DNA of 64,000 bases from NCBI GenBank assembly GCA_033439265.1, contig JAVTVX010000020.1, positions 17,254,001 to 17,318,000 of the forward strand. Reading direction: 5' to 3'. Source of the DNA: Dillenia suffruticosa (Eukaryota; Streptophyta; Magnoliopsida; Dilleniales; Dilleniaceae). This document shows, piece after piece, positions 1-12,703 of this stretch. Below the pieces are notes generated by a model. It saw only the letters and a list, made by a program, of their open reading frames with translations. It made no database searches and was not told the origin of the DNA. The translations under genes were made by a program, and so were the position numbers. Numbering within the stretch: position 1 is the stretch's first letter; the number at the start of each line of letters is the position of its first letter.

Positions 1-687
1 GTTCTTGTTCCCCTTGTGTTTGAAGGCCGGAACTTTCTGGGAACTGGACTCAGCTACAAAGGCATTAGAAATTGATTTTACAGCACCAAGCCGCTCATCT
101 TTGAGTTCTACGGGGCGAGCAGCATCAGTGAAAATCTTAATACTCTCATTGTAAGTCAGATTGACTTTCAAGTGCTCCCACTGGTCTGGAAGGGATCGGA
201 TTAAAGCTTGAACCTACTGCTCATTAGATAAAATATGACCTGCTGACTTCAATTCCCTTATCATGTTTGACATGGTTCTCAGCTATAGTTTGATACTGTG
301 ATCAGACTTCTTTTTGTATGTGTCAAACTTAATAGTCAACTGTCTCAGACGGGTCACACTGGTATCTCCATGCTTCTTTCTAAGGTACACCCATATGTCA
401 TGAGCAGTAAGGAATTGCTCACATTCATGTATGAGATCATCAACTATAGAATTAACCAGGATGTCACATGTAGTGAAATTTTTCTTCTTCCACGCCTGAT
501 AAGCTTCTTGATCTCTTCTCTGTTGAGCAATATTTCCAATTCCAGGGTCTTACATGATATGGTTGATACCCTCTAAGGCATCTTACTCTTCTAGCACATA
601 TCATATCTTATGGTACCAAATGTCATAATTGTCGCCATTAAACTTATCACATTTATTTAAATCTGCTATTATTGATTTCGATACCAT
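1..687 (-). pseudogene. Copia gag fragment (UBN2/gag type), degraded
   Basis: From an ATG at 687 the minus strand reads MVSKSIIADLNK and then a DKFNGDNYDIW motif, the usual N-terminus of plant Copia gag proteins of the UBN2 type. The frame is soon broken by an in-frame stop shortly after the tryptophan-rich motif. The rest, to position 1, aligns with the gag of the element at 30394-38175 but is split over frames. In an intact element this protein would form the capsid particle. This copy cannot. Confidence 0.75.
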
Positions 688-1069
688 GATCTAGGTTTTC
701 AAAGGAGAGATTATTGTAAGTATTCATACTCATTTATTCATATAATTTTGTACTTAAAATCTAATAAATTTATCATAAACGAACATAAGGTGTAGACTCG
801 AAAGATTACCAAGTTCCCGATCATCATTCATTATCCAAATGTTTGATCATCATAAATTTGATTTCAAAATAGCAAAATTATTTAAATCTTAGGTAAGAAT
901 TACTTAAATTCTACCAACCTAAAAATTCCTACTAAAATCATGTGAATTTAGAACATATCTCTTCACATGCTCACATAAATATACAAATATACACATTCTT
1001 GATATATATATTTAAAGAGAGAAACATTACATCACATGTTCATGGCATTGTTCTCATCACAATGCATAA

Positions 1070-1600
1070 CTATGCATCAAAGAAAGAAGAAAAAATATAT
1101 ATACAATCAAATTTCTTTTTCTTTTCTTTCTTATCTTCCATATACATACGAGTAACCATATTGACCATCCCAACTGAAAGTCTATCTCTTGGAGTGAATC
1201 TTCTAACAGCTTGAGGTGCAAAGCCATTAATCTTTAGAGACAACGCCCTTGTCATTTTAATCTCTATCTCTCTAACTCTCCACATCCTAAGCAGTTTTAG
1301 TCTGAAATCCTTGAGGTAGAGCCACTTATTATCCTCTCTTATTTTATCAGTCATTCCAACCAAATGATCAGGGAGGGAATTCCTTATATTCTTATTATCG
1401 GCTTCGTCGCCTCAGAACCAGTGACCCAAACGCCGAAAGTCATAACGTTTTTGACTCATAACCCACAGATGTTGCGGCAAAGTGTGCGTTACTTTCATCT
1501 TATAATGCAACATCATATACAGTTTCGCCAAACGTTTCGGGGTCCTCTCGTTTCTGCATCTCCCCCGGATAGGTGCAAGGATATGTCTGATTCTCACCAT
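1070..1600 (-). other. Leader ORF remnant shared with the second Copia copy
   Basis: Between the primer-binding site and gag, the minus strand holds two abutting reading frames (1600-1412 and 1363-1070). They join into one longer frame once a TGA is ignored: GHWF is followed by a stop here, but by a glycine codon in the other copy. Shared residues include NKWLYLKDF, VREIEIKM, PQAVRR and RDRLSVGM. I recognise no domain. It may be a captured host fragment or an extra retrotransposon ORF. Confidence 0.4.
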
Positions 1601-2650
1601 ATCCCTAAAATGAGGTAAATATTATATTGGACATGAAGTCGATCAAAAAAATTTTAAAACACCATCCACAATTATTTAAACTCATTAATCAAAATATTTA
1701 TGTCGAAAAAAAATGAATTTTTCATACGTATATAAACGAGTACAAAATCAAATAAGTGTTATAAAATTTAATTCAGATAGACAAAAGTTATAAAATATTT
1801 TTTCAAATATGTGAGAAATTTTCAAAAATTTGTCTCACTTGCTGATTGATTTTTCTACAATTTCCAAAAATTTTACAAACTTAAAATCAATAGAAAATAA
1901 TTTTCGGTCTAGAAAAAAATTAATTTAAAATTACAAAAAATTTAAAAAATAAAAGAAAAATAAAAAAAATTGGAGAAAAAAAATTCCGGCCTGAGAGGGC
2001 CCGTCACACCCCCTCACGCGCCACCCAAAGTGGCGGGCGCGTAGATGACCCGCCCACGAGCCCAGGCGGCGCGTGAAGCCCACGCGCTGTTTTCCCGGTT
2101 GAATCCGGCCGTCGAATTTTGCCTATCGTCGAATTTTGCCTACCCCGCATTTTTGGGGTCTTTGAATCTAATGGTGTCATCGGTTTTCCAATCTAAGGTC
2201 TGGATCTTGACGTTTGGGCTTCACAGGCCATGGCTCGAGAGAGGGATTTTTTTTTTGCATTGTTTATCGTCTTCCCTAAGTCCAAATTTCTACACCTCGA
2301 ATAGTTTTTTCAGATTTTGATTTCTCCCTTATTTCTAAACCATTTGTTTTGTTATTTGTATAGTTGGAAAGGATTTTTGATAAGGAATTGAACTATGTAT
2401 TTTTCTTTTCATGAAATGCATTATCTAAGGAGATTTTTTTATCATGAGTCTCGGCAAGGGTTTCATGATTCTCCAAAAATACAAGACGACCATGCATGAA
2501 ACTTTGCAGATCAATTCCTAACATCATGGGTACTCTACCTTTCAAATTTCAAAGCTTTTCGTGGTCTATATTCAAAGTTATCATTTTCAATTTTTTTTAA
2601 AAAAATGGAACTCGAATATACATAAAAAAATAGAAAACGCCATAAATCAT

Positions 2651-2662
2651 ACTCTGATACCA
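2651..2662 (-). other. Primer-binding site of Copia copy A (initiator tRNA-Met type)
   Basis: The minus strand reads TGGTATCAGAGT two bases inside the LTR end. This is the usual plant TGGTATCAGAGC site complementary to initiator tRNA-Met, with its last base changed. It fixes the element's orientation as minus. Confidence 0.75.
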
Positions 2663-2663
2663 A

Positions 2664-3032
2664 TGAAAGCATTCTATGATGCAATTACAGCGAGATAAAT
2701 ATTTAATGTTCTAAGATCTAAGGTCGGATCACTTAACCTTTTGATGTACGGGTTTGAAAAATGTCACGAATGGATAAAGCTCCTTTTGTTCACGATCCAA
2801 GTGTCTTTGATTATGATGTATATGGTGTAGATCTTTTATTGAATTTCTTCTCCTTTTTTTTGTGTGTTCGTTCTCTATCTTCAATGTGCATGTTTTTGTT
2901 GGTTAAGGGAGTTGGGAGTTGACTTTTCTCTTGAAAACCACTCCCTCCCTTCTCTCCTTTGAATTTCAAAATAGGTAAGAGAATGAGTTTGTGTCAAAGC
3001 CACATGGGTGACCCAACCCACCATAACTTACA
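2664..3032 (-). repeat. 5' LTR of Copia copy A
   Basis: This 369-bp block starts TGTAAGTTATGG on the minus strand and ends CTTTCA next to the primer-binding site. It aligns with the LTRs at 37820-38175 and 30394-30750. The CT-rich run near 2940-2960 and the internal TTTGATT stretch are shared by all three. Confidence 0.8.
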
Positions 3033-3745
3033 GTTGGTAACTTTGAATGCACCTGGTAAGGGAACCGGCGAAACATCTCCTCAAAGTATGAGAATGTATG
3101 TCATAATTTGTAGAAGCGGGGGCCTACATTCATGCGACAGTGTGGCCCCGATTCGATTCTCGAATCAAAATTTTCATAATAATACTAAAATTGAATATAA
3201 TGTGAAATTAAAAAATGTAATTAAAGAATTATTATTATGATAATTAGAGATTATATTGTTATTATTGAAGTGATGTGAACTATTGTATTCTTTCAAAAAG
3301 AACACAATAATTTTAAAAGCTAATATTTTCTAAATTATTCACTTTTTTATTAGATAGATTCTCATCAATAACAGTGTTCACATTCCCACTTCGAGAGACT
3401 ATGGAATATACGGAATAGAAAGTATAGTATAAAAGCTAGGCAATGGTGAAATTGCAACATACTTACCAATACGGGGTCGTGAACAAGTATGCTCATGGCC
3501 TAGGTCGGTGACTTTCATTGCACTTGGGAGGAACACCAGCGTAACATCTCTGCAAGATAGGAGAATGTACTTCAGAGTTTGTGCTTGCAGGGCTTTCGTT
3601 CGCGCGTCCCCTACCAATTTTTGAATCAATTTTTTTACAAAAATAGTAAAATATAAATATAATGTAAAATTAAAAAATACAAATAAAAATTTATTATTAT
3701 TATGATTATTATCGAGATTATATCATTATTGAAAATGCTTGTGAA
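3033..3745. repeat. Diverged direct dimer, SINE-like
   Basis: Two related units, about 3033-3260 and 3477-3745, share a GGTAACTTT/GGTGACTTT head, a GCACCTGG/GCACTTGG segment, ACATCTC, GAGAATGTA, a GC-richer middle and a run rich in AAT/ATT trinucleotides at the 3' end. The first unit has CCCGATTCGATTCTCG, which resembles an RNA polymerase III B-box. That and the A-rich tail suggest a tRNA-derived SINE. The first unit begins exactly at the Copia LTR border. Class assignment is inference. Confidence 0.4.
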
Positions 3746-3759
3746 CTGCACGTCATAGT

Positions 3760-4916
3760 TTGTGAGTTGTACGCGCCCATGGGTTGGGTCGGGTCTTCTT
3801 CGCCCGACGGGTCTGCAATTGGTCCTTTCAACCTGATTACCGAAAAATGCTTTCCTGTACTGTTTTTCACACGGTTTTCATCGGCAAACTGTAATTAAAC
3901 TTCCAAAATCATTCTAAACATGATTTGTTTGAAAATTTGAGCCCCTAAATTTGGCCATTTAAATGTTCAAAGTTTCGGCCCTTCGTGGCCATTTTAGAAA
4001 CTTAATTTCCAGCAACCAAATCACACAAGTCATATGTCAAAATATAGATCAGGATACAATAAACACATATATACCAATTTCATATATCAATTCACCCTCT
4101 ATAGCGATAAATCTAAAATTTTAAGTTTCGGATACCATTAAAATCTGAAACTTTGGCTTCACATTTTATAACCAAAACATACTCCAAAAATTACAAAATA
4201 TATATATATATATATTAATGATCTACACATCATGGGCAATATCATGGTATAATCGGATTCACGAAATTCATACGTAATTCGAGTCCCAAATTTTTTGACC
4301 CTATATTTTTATATCCAAAAATTCTGAAAAAAAAAAATTTAAATAAATTCAACGTAGCTCTGATACCAATGAAGTATTTATTATACTATATGCGTATACG
4401 GAAGCGTATAAATTAAAAATTCAGAATTTTTATATAAATACCTCAATACATAGAGCTCCAATCAATCAATCGAAATCGCGTAATCTCTTGTACGGATTGC
4501 TCAGCTAGGATAATGAACACAAGAACCACCACCACTTTTTCACGACATCTCAATCCAAAATCTGGTGACTCAAATGACAGAAGGAATTTTCCTATGTGAA
4601 AATTTTTCAAACTCTCGATTGTTCTCTCTAATGATTTTTCACCTTTTTTATGGCAATGTACCTTAAAATAAAATTCCATCCTTCAAAGGCACGTACACAC
4701 ACTCATTGTTCATCATTGTTTTCATCATTACGTGAAGAGGGAGAGCCCTTTTCCCTTTTGTTTCATTGCAATGTACAGAGTAATGTAAAGAGTGTACTTT
4801 TGTTGTTCTTCTCGTTTCCCCCCTCCCCCAAGCGAGAGAGAGAGAGAGAGAGGGGGGGGGCAGTTATGGGTGGTTTGGGATAACTGCCCTTATGCTTATG
4901 TCCATGTGGGCTTACA
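3760..4916 (-). mobile_element. Copia-like fragment: leader plus 5' LTR
   Basis: A primer-binding site (TGGTATCAGAGC on the minus strand, 4368-4357) is followed on its left by leader DNA with a GC-rich CGCCCGACGGGTCTG block. That block closely matches the leader near 19180 of the Copia element at 14986-20209. To the right is a probable LTR from 4370 to 4916, beginning TGTAAGCCCACATGG on the minus strand and containing a (GA)n tract followed by poly-G near 4830-4860. No coding domain remains, so this is a truncated relic of a related family. Confidence 0.65.
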
Positions 4917-7830
4917 ATTCCAAAATATATAAAATTAGTAACCAAATCCAAGATCTCACAGCTTAATGAAAATGAGAAAATAGAAACGGATATAAAATGT
5001 ACAAAGAAATAGTATTTTGTAAAAAATAATAATAATAATAAAAACGTGAATAAATATATAAATAATAAAAATATAAAAATTTTTATATAAATATTAATTA
5101 ATTTATGAAAATAATAGAATAGTAATATTTTATAATAAAAATTTAAAATGATCAAATATGTAATTATTAATCATAATATAAATGATATAAAAATTATAAT
5201 TATAATTAAATAAATAAGTAATTCATTAAATATGAAAAGGTGTATAAATATAAAAATATAAAGATTTTGATATAAATATTAATTAATTTAACATATTAAA
5301 AATATTTTAAAATATTTTGAATACGAAAAACGTTTCAAAAATAAAAAAACGCCGGTGCTTAGAAGTTTCAATGTATTACTGCTCACATCTAAAATATGTC
5401 AAATGATGAGATCCTTTATACATTAAATAATATATCTAAGGATATCGATTTTTCATATTTTTACTTTAATGGAATTCTTATTTGGTGTCATTTAAAATTC
5501 TATCTTATACATTTTTAATATTTAAATTCTAAAAGTTAGACAATAATCTATTTCTTTATGAACTATCTCTCTAAAAACATACTAAAGTTTTAACATCTTT
5601 CTTTCTCTTAAAATAATTTATGTTTTTAATTTCTCTTTCACTTTTGCTTCGTTTCTAAAAAATTATTTAATTTTTATATTTCTCTTTCTTTCTCTCTTCA
5701 AAATATTACAATTTTCTATTATCTCTTTAAAACATTCAACATTTCAAATTCTCATTATTACATCCAAAATTCTTTATTTACTGCTTTATTGCTTTCAATT
5801 AATTTTTCTTTTATAGTTCTTCGGTTTTAATTTTAATAAAATTCCAAATTCTTCATTTTGCCATTGTCATTCATCTCACAAACTATGATACCCTACAGTC
5901 GAATTATATTGCTTAATCGATTGATATGGTATTTTTAACGAATAGAGTTGTGGATCCACATGAACTAACCAATTTTACCCGATTAATATCAAATTATTCT
6001 AATTATCTAAGTGAATAACAAATTGTTGAGTGGAATTGAGATTTAAATTTTAAACCTAAATCTATAAAATTCAAATAAATAAATTGTTGATCCCAAAGAC
6101 AATCAAGAAGAGGGGTCGAATTGATTGTTTAAAATTTGATTTTTTAAATTTTTATTTAACTCCACTTAAATCTAATTGAACCTATGATCAATCTATAGAA
6201 TATATAGCAAAAATTAAAAAAAAAATAAAAAGAGACAAATCTGGTTTATAATGATTCGGTTTTATGCCTACATCCACTTTTCTAATCAAGCAAGTAAAGA
6301 TCTAGCAATCTACTAGTTTCTACTATTATCCAAAACAATAATATACATCCATTTGTCGACTTCTGATTTTCACACCATAAAAATTATTTCGTCCAACAAT
6401 GGAAGACAACAAAAGTTCAATCAAAATATTAAAATATATGTAAATGAAAATGTGACAGTAATAGGGCAGATTGTTGTTATTTGGCCACTGTATACACTTC
6501 TGAAAAACCCGCTAATTTATTGCTTTTGTTGATATCTATGAAGCTCAACATACTGCGTTAAAAAAAAAAAAAAATCCCCAAAGTCACTTCAACAGCCTCA
6601 GTAGCTATCTTGAAAAATAGACTTCAAATTCTCATGAATTTTAATGTTTACCAACGGTACATAATTTTCTTATAAAATTTAAACATCCATTTATCATATT
6701 CAAGAACTGTTTTGATTATATCCAAAAATTCGAAAACCACTCTAAATGATCAATCACAGTTTTGAATTTTTCAAAACAAATGCTGACTTTACCCATTTAT
6801 TTCTCTACCAAAATCTCAGAATAATTGTACCACGAATTATCATATCTGCTGTTCAACTATAATATTATAATATAGAATAATTAAATTCACAAATCCAAAA
6901 CCAACGGTAAAGATATTGAAGGCCAAATATCTCTTGAAAACCATTTTTTGATAAATAATTCTAATGTGTAAAATAGGTAACCAATCAATTTCTAACTGAT
7001 TTTTCTCCAACATATCCGTAAGATATTTGTACTGTAAATGATTGAAATTGAAATTCCACACATCTTCTTTGAAATATAATTTTCGGTTTTTAAAAATATT
7101 TCAACATATAAAAAAATATGATTATTCAAACATACCAAAATAATCGCATTTCAACACTTAGAAAAATTTATAAATAGTGGAATATGAATTATTCTTATAT
7201 TGTGAGATCTTTTATATATATTTAGTATTAATTATAGGTTAAGTGTAATACCCAAACTACACTTATCTTGTTGGCTGGATTTTCAACAAGTATAAAAAAA
7301 TTTTGTTTCTATAACCAAATAAGTATTGTTTCTATGATCGATTTTATGATTGGTTCTATGACTTTGTTTTAACAAAAGCTATCTATTAAATAAAAAATCT
7401 ATACGCTCAATAAATTGTTTACCGTGATATGAGAGATTTTGTTATTATCAAAACTAAGGAACAATAATTTTTTTAATATAAATAATCAAGAAATTAAATC
7501 TAATTAAACGCAAAAACCCTAAAAATTATACATATATGAATTAAAGAAACAAATTTAGAAATTACTAATACCTCAAATCAAAAAAATAACTAAATAAATA
7601 GTAGATTAAATCTAACTAAATATAAATCCTAAAATAATCCCTAAACTAAATTATAAAATAAGAAAAATAGAAAATAGAAAATTATTAATTCTAAAATTAC
7701 AAGAAGATGCCAATTAACCCTAAAATTATTAATGAGATTTAAAAATAAAATTTATGAACTTTTATTTTATTTTCTTAAATTTGAAAATATAATCATGAAA
7801 TTAAACTGTAATTAAACAAATAAAAAATAA
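4917..7830. other. AT-rich intergenic stretch, no gene seen
   Basis: This is very AT-rich DNA with poly-A/T runs. Two short related blocks, 5050-5110 and 5235-5300, share a TATAAATATTAATTAATTTA core, so a local duplication or AT-rich MITE remnant is possible. I see no reading frame with protein-like composition and no RNA gene. Confidence 0.5.
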
Positions 7831-8700
7831 AAAATCTTAAAATAGAATGCAAAATAATATTAAAAATAGACATAAATCATAAAAGCTTTGTAACATTATC
7901 ACACAGTTACCCATGCAAACAAACAAGACCTTAAACTGGAAGTGAAATTCAGATAGAAATTGAAAACCAAACAGTGGATTCGAAGGGTCAAAATCTGAAG
8001 AGTGGTGTCTATTGGAATTTCCGACGATGAAGCACGGCGGAGGAATCCCAATCGGCAACCGGCAATCCTGAATCGGATGAAGAACGGGGAATCGGACTCA
8101 ACAAACGGCAAAAATGAAGGTAGCAGTCGAATCGGCAGTTGGGCAAACTCAAACATGCGGCGGAGAACTCGAGGAAGCGAATTTAAATTGGTGCCTATGG
8201 TGGATTCAGGCGGGAAAGCGTTGAATGGCGGCTGTCAAACTAACGGTGAAGAATGAACGACCGGTGGAATTGAAGTTAAATGAACGATTGAAGGTGAGTT
8301 CTAGTTTTGTGGTGATGATCGTGTCAAATTGAAGAATAATACATGTTGATGTAGAAAAACAATAAAAAATGGCGAATTAAGCAATTACAATTCAAAAACA
8401 ATAAAAGAACAAAATTGGAGAAGTGATGAAACCAAGAATTGGCCGCTGTCACCGGCCAAGGATTCCTTCCTTTGTCTGTGCAACGATCTATTTTATTGAC
8501 TTTTTTCCCCTAATTTGAATTGAATTCCAATTTGTTCTTCTTTGTATTCTTCTCAAACTCTAAAGACTTTTAATCTTTGATTGAATGTAGGATTCTTCTC
8601 AAACTCCGGTTCATCCCTTGTTTTTCGATCAAATATTCTTGGGCTTGAAATACCGCAAACCAATTGTGCGCTTTGGATTTAATATTTCAACTGGTTATTG
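7831..8700. other. GC-richer island of unknown nature
   Basis: Around 7990-8280 base composition becomes more balanced and both strands hold about 85-codon open frames. The plus frame starts without an ATG and ends at 8256. The minus frame (8156-7899) has an ATG. Neither resembles a family I know, and splice context is weak. It could be a captured exon fragment or the relic of a first exon. The flanks are AT-rich with no clear element boundaries. Confidence 0.25.
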
Positions 8701-8702
8701 CC

Positions 8703-8718
8703 TTGCGCTAACGCGCAA
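8703..8718. repeat. Short perfect hairpin
   Basis: TTGCGC and GCGCAA are separated by TAAC, giving a perfect 6-bp stem. It sits in otherwise AT-rich DNA and could belong to the end of a transposon. No function is assigned. Confidence 0.4.
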
Positions 8719-9059
8719 AGCATCGAGCGGATTATATTTTTTCATTATATAAATATTTATTGTTAATAGTAAGTTGGTTTAGTAAAATGTGATACTGATC
8801 TTTTAATCAAAATTTTGAATTTAATTCATAACTTGGATATAAAATAAACTATATTAGGAGGGTAACTCCTAAATATGTCACTGTAGTCTCGGATCGAATT
8901 AATTAAAATATGATTCTGAATACCAGTTGATATAATACAACAAATTATATAAACACGTATTAGATTTATAATTAACTCAATATCTGAACTAAATTATTGT
9001 ATAAATCAGTAAAAAAATACATGTATTAATAATAAAAAAAAAATCTAATTATAGGAATT

Positions 9060-9420
9060 AAAAAAAAACCAACGAATGAATAAAAAAAAGGATAATAAAT
9101 AGAGTAAAAAGTTAATAGAAAAAATATATATATGAGACTAACAAGTGGGGTCACAAAAAAAGGTAAAAAAGAAACTAGGTTAGAAAAAGAGACTAACAAA
9201 AAAAAAAAGATGAAAGATTTAAAGGAAAAAATTATGTCAAAAAAAGTAAGAATCTAAGTGAAAAATAAAAACTGTGGTTTAAAAATAAAGAAACAATCAT
9301 CCGTGAGGTCAAAAATATAAAAGACGAAAAACCTATGTTAAAAAAAAAAAGACTAATGACTTAGCAAAAAATGGATCAAAAAATAGGAGACATTTGGTAA
9401 GAGGGTATGAAAATGGAAAA
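9060..9420. repeat. Purine-biased repeat tract
   Basis: The plus strand is dominated by A with scattered G. It has loosely repeated phrases such as AAAGATGAAAGATTTAA, CAATCATCCGTG and AACCTATGTTAAAAAA. The same phrases recur in the longer tract at 13430-14040, so both derive from one repeat family. Confidence 0.5.
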
Positions 9421-9559
9421 TGGAATGAAATCCAAAGCTGGTGTTTGCATTAACACCATGGGAATAGAAATTTTGAAGTCAATTCTAAAAATATGGGAAT
9501 TCACGGTACTCAAATAAATAGGTCGGTTTCATTCCAAACCCACATTTGATTCCCAAATA

Positions 9560-10720
9560 AAAATTTTATTTTTTAACACTACCCCTTACTCTCCCCACTT
9601 TCTTCGTCTTTCGCATTCTCCTTTCTCTCTTTGCATCTCTCACCCTCAAGCTAGGGTTTCAAATGATAAAATAGGCCCATCATCCCGTTAAGATCCGGTA
9701 AAATAACTCTCTCTCAATTTATTTATTTTTTTGTCACTACATCTTTATCCAGTAAAATAACTCCCTCTCTCTATGGTTTTGCAAACCCCAAAAACTCAAA
9801 ATTTCACATTCTGTCTTCCTTCTTTCGTGATTTCTCAGTGAGTTTTATCTCTCTCTTTCTGATTGTTTTTGTTAGGATTTTGAAATATATTGTTGTCAGA
9901 TTTTTTTATTTATTAATTTTATCTTAAATTTGTTATTTTTCTTATTTACTTTTATCAAAAGATCAATGCAAATAAGGTTTCTCACTATAATACTCACCGG
10001 TTGATACAAGAGCAAATAAATAGGGTTTCTTATTTAATTTGTTATGCACGTCACTATAATGATTTTGATTTTGTTTTGATTCATATTTGGATTAAAACTT
10101 TTCTTTTTTCTAATACTCAATCTTTTCCAGAGGTATGATTAGTATTAACATTTCTTATTCTGATATTATTTTTAATTTCAATTTTGTTTTTATTCACATT
10201 TGGGTTAAGAATTTTTTCCTAATATTCATTTTTATCTAAAGGTATAATTAGTATCAACATTTTTTATTCTGATATTGATAACAAACAATGCTTTTCATGT
10301 GTTATGCACATCATTTTTTTATATATAACTTCCCAAAAAGAATTAGAAAAAAGATAAGATAAATTATTGTTTGTTTAAATTTCAAAAACAAAATTCATTG
10401 TGTTCAAAAAAAATTCTCTTGGAACAAGTTAGAGTTGTTCTTTGGAATTCGCTGTTGTTATTCAAAGCCCACATAGAAGAAGATAATTTTGCTTATAAAA
10501 AGAAAAAACCAAAAACCAAAAGTGGTAAAGACCCAAATCTAGATAGCTTTGAAGAACGAAATTTTAATCTCTGAGAATTGCAAAAGGAAGCATTTGAAGA
10601 GAGAAAAAAAGGGAAAAAAAAAGAGTGTTAGTGTTGATATTCTCTTGTCCTCTCCTTTTCATTTTGGAATAAAATGTAATATTTTAAGCAAATTTTAATT
10701 TTGGTATTATTTTCGTGTGT
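9560..10720 (+). other. Gene-like but non-coding segment, possible decayed gene or lncRNA
   Basis: A pyrimidine-rich block (9585-9660), rich in TCTTTCTCT and ending in GCTAGGGTTT, looks like a plant transcript leader. The stretch from 10620 to 10690 looks like a 3' end. Between them the only ATG-led frames are short. A 38-residue lysine-rich tail ends at 10574 but has no recognisable domain. I see no supported CDS, so a transcript is speculation. Confidence 0.2.
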
Positions 10721-10721
10721 G

Positions 10722-11684
10722 CACTATTAGAAAATGGACTTTCAGTAATGAAAAAATTTATCGTTAAAAATCCATTTTCCGTCGCTGATAGTGACCCCAC
10801 TAAATATCAGCGATAGAATTTTTTTTCGTAACTAATATCAGCGACGAAAAAAATCCGTCACTAAAAAAAAAAATTCAGTGATGGATTGGGTCCGTCGCTA
10901 ATTTTAAACCTCTCAAAAATATATATATATATATATATATATATACTCTAAGCAGCCCCAGCCGATCCGCGACTCAACCCGCTAGCCCGCCTACCCACTC
11001 CCTTTAATTTGTGAAAAATACCTCGAGTGACCCCAAGATGAAGAGACATTTCACGAGCAACCCAACCATCGAGCCACGCTTCACCTTTAATCATATTACT
11101 TTTTTTTATTTATTATCTTTATATCATATTTTTAATAATAATAAAATAATAAAAATTTATAATTTATTATAAAACAATAAAATAATTTTATTGTAGATTA
11201 AAATAAAAAAATAAAAAATTTAAAAAATAAAATAATATTATTCTTTTACAAAATAAAATAAAATAATTATATTAAAAATTTTAAAAATTTAAAAATTTTA
11301 AAAAATTTTAAAAATTTTAAAAATTAAAAAAAAAATTAAAAATTAAAAATTAAAAAAAAAATCCGTCACTAATTTTTCTATTGGTAATCCGTCACTAATT
11401 TTTCTGTCTCTAATTTTTCCGTCGATAATCCGTCGGTAATAAATTTACAAAAATTTAAAAAAATTAAAATTTAAACAAATTTAAACAAATTTAAAATTTT
11501 TTAAAAATTTAAAAAATCCGTTACAATTCCGTCAGTAATCTATCCCTAAAATTTCAGTCAGTAATCCATTGGTAATCCGTCGGTAAAATTTTCGTCAATA
11601 ATTCGTCGCAATTCCTTCGCCATTACCGATGGAAAAAAATCCGTCGATAATTTTCCATCGCTGAAAGTCTATTTTCTAGTAGTG
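10722..11684. mobile_element. Non-autonomous CACTA (En/Spm) element with TIRs and TSD
   Basis: The left end begins CACTATTAGAAAATGGACTT and the right end is the inverted complement CACTACTAGAAAATAGACTT. The 3-bp direct repeat GTG flanks both ends (10719-10721 and 11685-11687), the target-site length known for CACTA elements. Subterminal regions carry many copies of a motif around CCGTCGCTGA and CCGTCACTAA, as expected of subterminal transposase-binding repeats. The 963-bp body has an (AT)n microsatellite near 10918-10946 and no transposase frame, so it depends on a partner in trans. Confidence 0.92.
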
Positions 11685-11689
11685 GTGTA

Positions 11690-12499
11690 ATATGGGGTTT
11701 GATTGTTGGATTATGTAATTGTCAAATTTTGGTATTATTTTAAATTTGTAATTTTGGTATTATTTTTTTTATCAAATTTTTTCCTCTTCATTATTTCTTG
11801 TAAATGCACCAAGTAATCCAAAGTCTTGGATTGGAAAGTATCTTCGGCAGTCCCATGGTTTGAAATTAATTATGACCTATTTTGAGATTAAGAAAAATGC
11901 TCTTTTGATTGTATTGATTTTGTCTATCATCAATGTTTTGTAATGGAAAAATAAACTTGATTTATTAATAGTTTAGAACACAAAGACACTCCAACTCATT
12001 AGCACTTACAAAAATTATCCACTCACTGAGTACAAATTGTACTCAAGTCTTTTCTTTTCCTCTTATATTTTTTTAGGCTTGTAACTAGAAAACTCTCTTT
12101 TGACCCTCATGACATTCACTTCCATCGGTGCCACATATTTTGTGTGAGTTGTCCCATTTTGATATATTTAGTTTGTAGATGGATCCATGGAGTGGAGTTA
12201 ACGGAAGTTGAATTTTGTCATCTTATGGATTTCATGTAGAAGATTCATTGTATATGTGTATATATATACTTTCTTATTTTCATTTGCCGCCATATTTAAA
12301 AATTATTAGGACTCTACCCATAACATTTTAAAAGAGATCCTTTGGAGTATGATTTATTATTATAGAGAAGAGGTTGGGGATTGAGATGTGATGATGCTGG
12401 ATTAACCTTGTGGGGTCTCAGGGTGCGTGCCTAGGATTGCATGCAGTTCGAGACAACACGAGATTGTCGCGTGCTCGGTTTCAAGAACCGGGGCGTGAC
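11690..12499. repeat. Probable gypsy LTR remnant
   Basis: The right edge, with TTCAAGAACCGGGGCGTGACA at about 12479-12499, resembles the ends of plant Ty3/gypsy LTRs such as ATCGAGATGTGACA at 23223. Like them, the block also contains a CACTCACTGAGTACAA segment followed by a TTTTTTAGG stretch. The left border is unclear and lies next to the CACTA element. I see no internal region, so it may be a solo or truncated LTR. Confidence 0.4.
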
Positions 12500-12703
12500 A
12501 AATATAATATGTATAGGAAAATCTAAACAAGTAAAGTTTTTATAATTAAATTAGAGTACTTTCTTTTTTCTTAATCTTTGAAAATGATAAAATTGAAAAA
12601 CAAAAATTACATATCGAAATTAATATGTAGTTTTTAAAATTTTTAATGACAATCTTTCAAACCCAAAATTGAAAGATTTTGTTTAAATAATTATTTTTCT
12701 CAA

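Larger units (their letters stand above)
1..3032 (-). mobile_element. Ty1/copia element copy A, 5' part only, cut by window start
   Basis: The element reads on the minus strand: 5' LTR (3032 down to 2664), primer-binding site, about 1.9 kb of leader, then gag running off the window at base 1. It matches the right-hand Copia element (30394-38175) almost colinearly: 1-690 matches about 35171-35860, 942-1618 matches 36143-36786 and 2664-3032 matches 37820-38175. They are therefore two members of one family. The gag frame is broken, so this copy is not autonomous. Its protease-polymerase part would lie left of the window. Confidence 0.85.

Noticed and set aside
4763-5155. 130-codon minus-strand open frame
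   Set aside because: It is rich in Phe, Leu, Ile and Tyr, the signature of translated AT-rich DNA, and overlaps an LTR end and microsatellite.
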